From assembly GCA_948469885.1 (NCBI GenBank), contig CAOKMT010000006.1:41643-105642 (forward strand): 64,000 nt of DNA, written 5' to 3'. Position 1 is the stretch's first letter. Every line of letters starts with the position of its first letter. The notes beneath the pieces were generated by a model. The model ran no database searches. It was not told the origin of the DNA and saw only the letters and a program-made list of their open reading frames with translations. This DNA is from an uncultured Sporosarcina sp. Lineage in GTDB: Bacteria; Bacillota; Bacilli; Bacillales_A; Planococcaceae. Both the position numbers and the translations under genes were made by a program. Of this stretch, positions 62,975 to 64,000 are shown one piece after another.

Positions 62975-63430
62975 ATGCTATCAGTTCAGCGGATGACGCC
63001 ATTTTACACGGAACAAGAAGAATTTCGGTTGCGTTTAGTCTTTGCATATCAATACTTTTCAATTATTAAAGGCGGGGAAGTATTCCAATTCATCCCATCG
63101 GAAGGTAAAGAAATTGTGATCAACATGAAAAGCTTGCAAGTTGAAAATCTTGGTGAAGTGTTTGTCTTCCAAAGAGGAAATCGTTTCATTCGCCTGCCAC
63201 TGTATCAATTACTTCTCATCTCTGATCTTCATATGCACCTGAATACTATTCTCGAAGGGAGCATTGATATGGAAGTGAAAGTGGAAATTCCTGAAGACGT
63301 CGCGTTGGCGGCGCAAGAAATTATTGAAACGTTAGAAGCTGAAAATCGCTTACGGATGATTGATTATGCCTTGGAAACGAAAAACTTGACCCTGTTCAAT
63401 GAATTAACGAAAGAATTACAGAAGATTTAA
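62975..63430 (+). CDS. IDEAL-domain protein
   Basis: 151 residues. C-terminal IDEAL motif region AAQEIIETLEAENRLRMIDY, then ALETKNLTLFNELTKEL, at about 112-148; this short domain is found in several small Bacillales proteins such as YpiB-type regulators. The N-terminal part (FRLRLVFAYQYFSIIKGGEVF) is beta-rich and has no family I know. ATGAGGAGGGAG lies upstream of ATG 62975. Function unknown. Confidence 0.8.
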   Translation: MLSVQRMTPFYTEQEEFRLRLVFAYQYFSIIKGGEVFQFIPSEGKEIVINMKSLQVENLGEVFVFQRGNRFIRLPLYQLLLISDLHMHLNTILEGSIDMEVKVEIPEDVALAAQEIIETLEAENRLRMIDYALETKNLTLFNELTKELQKI

Positions 63431-63445
63431 TGACACCTTGAAGCA

Positions 63446-63480
63446 ACGCCTATCGTGTTCAAGCGATAGGTGTTTTTTTA
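63446..63480 (+). terminator. Intrinsic terminator after the IDEAL-domain gene
   Basis: ACGCCTATCG pairs with CGATAGGTGT, followed by TTTTTT. Confidence 0.85.
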
Positions 63481-63497
63481 TGTCATCTGCTGAGAGA

Positions 63498-63628
63498 TTG
63501 CCCGCGATTCAGCAAAGTGTTCCCAGAACTCATTAGAGTGCCCCTGCAACCATGCGGATTGCCCGCAATCTGTTCGATTGTGCCCAAATGTCAGGGGAGT
63601 ATGTCCGGGACACTCATAAGTATGCCCG
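63498..63628 (+). repeat. 21-base periodic array 3 (TGCCCG)
   Basis: Units TTGCCCG, TGTTCCCA, GTGCCCC, TTGCCCG, TGTGCCCA, ATGTCCG and ATGCCCG align by their CCC (or TCC) at 63501, 63522, 63541, 63562, 63583, 63604 and 63625: steps 21, 19, 21, 21, 21, 21. More degenerate units may continue to about 63706. Starts 18 bases after a terminator. Confidence 0.65.
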
Positions 63629-63734
63629 CACTTTTGCAGTAGACCAGAACCCTTTCACATGTGCTTTTCATTTTTGAAGTGTTCTCGAATGTACCTAAGT
63701 GATCCCATAGACAAAAGTTTTCTAGGTCAATCAA

Positions 63735-63770
63735 ATAAGCCTGCACAGGGGAGATGCCGCGCAGGCTTAT
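63735..63770 (-). terminator. Hairpin downstream of the small minus-strand gene
   Basis: ATAAGCCTGC and GCAGGCTTAT pair over 10 bp around a 16-base loop. On the minus strand it is followed by TTGATTGA, a weak tail, and lies about 90 bases after the stop of the small gene at 63859-63963. Confidence 0.45.
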
Positions 63771-63858
63771 ACTTGAAGCTTAGGGAATTATAAAATCTTG
63801 AACAGCAGATAACTTAGAACGGAAATAGTTCCCGTTTAGGCGCCCTGTATTTTTGTTC

Positions 63859-63963
63859 TTAACTAGATGTGAATAATTGAAGTGCAATGATGAAAACAGT
63901 CGATCCGGTTAATCCGAAAAGAAAATCCTGCCATGTAAGTTCGTTCGTTTCGTCATCGTTCAA
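63859..63963 (-). CDS. Very small membrane-type protein, unknown function
   Basis: 34 codons from TTG 63963: acidic N terminus MNDDETNELTWQDF, then a hydrophobic run LFGLTGSTVFIIALQLFTSS. AAAGGAGCG is about nine bases upstream of the TTG. One predicted membrane span. No family recognised. It is too short for ordinary gene finding, but the strong ribosome site and sensible composition support it. Confidence 0.5.
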   Translation of the reverse strand: MNDDETNELTWQDFLFGLTGSTVFIIALQLFTSS

Positions 63964-64000
63964 AATATTTCGCTCCTTTGTCGATTTCCCGGGAAATACA

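Overview
This window is a chromosomal segment of an endospore-forming, flagellated Bacillota of the order Bacillales. Sporulation genes (spo0F, spoIIR, spoIID, spoIIQ, spoIIID), AGGAGG-type ribosome binding sites, frequent GTG/TTG starts and a gene order close to the Bacillus subtilis fadF-to-ywqA region place it there. Moderate GC and the repeat families suggest a Planococcaceae member (Sporosarcina-like); that last step is inference.

Layout. 1-1.5 kb: end of a cobalamin adenosyltransferase gene plus a probable alpha-ribazole transporter/kinase pair. 1.8-12.8 kb: beta-oxidation and acyl-CoA block (fadF, thiolase, hydroxyacyl-CoA dehydrogenase, two acyl-CoA dehydrogenases, TetR regulator) ending in the adenosylcobalamin enzyme IcmF, whose cofactor the first genes help make. 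13.4-24.8 kb: rpoE, pyrG with a CTP-sensing leader, ywjG, spo0F, fbaA, transaldolase, murAB, glpX, rho, rpmE. 25-28.3 kb: a minus-strand copper pair (ctaG-like, copA) between rpmE and tdk. 28.5-38.7 kb: tdk, prfA, prmC, spoIIR, ywlC, mntP-like, ywlE, rpiB, ywlG, glyA, upp, mnaA. 39.1-46.8 kb: the complete F1Fo ATP synthase operon atpIBEFHAGDC. 47-64 kb: ywzB, murAA, spoIID, spoIIQ, spoIIID, mbl, flhO, flhP, an EpuA-family gene, fabZ, a lipoprotein, ywpF, ssbB, the ywqA/ywqB pair and an IDEAL-domain gene.

The genes are mostly conserved housekeeping; most novelty is in details and intergenic DNA. (i) PyrG (CTP synthase) has Ser381 where the glutaminase nucleophile Cys is expected, while the rest of the enzyme looks intact, suggesting ammonia-dependent CTP synthesis. 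(ii) Three intergenic arrays, each starting just downstream of an intrinsic terminator, carry a different 7-9 base motif repeated with the same 21-base pitch (occasional 19-base steps); a fourth decayed example may follow mnaA. (iii) A family of about 105-bp palindromic elements with terminal inverted repeats and a companion multi-hairpin module sit in gaps, two composite copies flanking glpX in inverted orientation and one module splitting atpD from atpC. (iv) Candidate regulatory RNAs or sites: the pyrG reiterative-transcription attenuator, a pseudoknot in the atp leader, a terminator/alternative hairpin between atpE and atpF, an SD-masking hairpin before mntP and a DnaA-box cluster before ywlC.

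All start choices are by eye from Shine-Dalgarno spacing and remembered family alignments; no database search was run.
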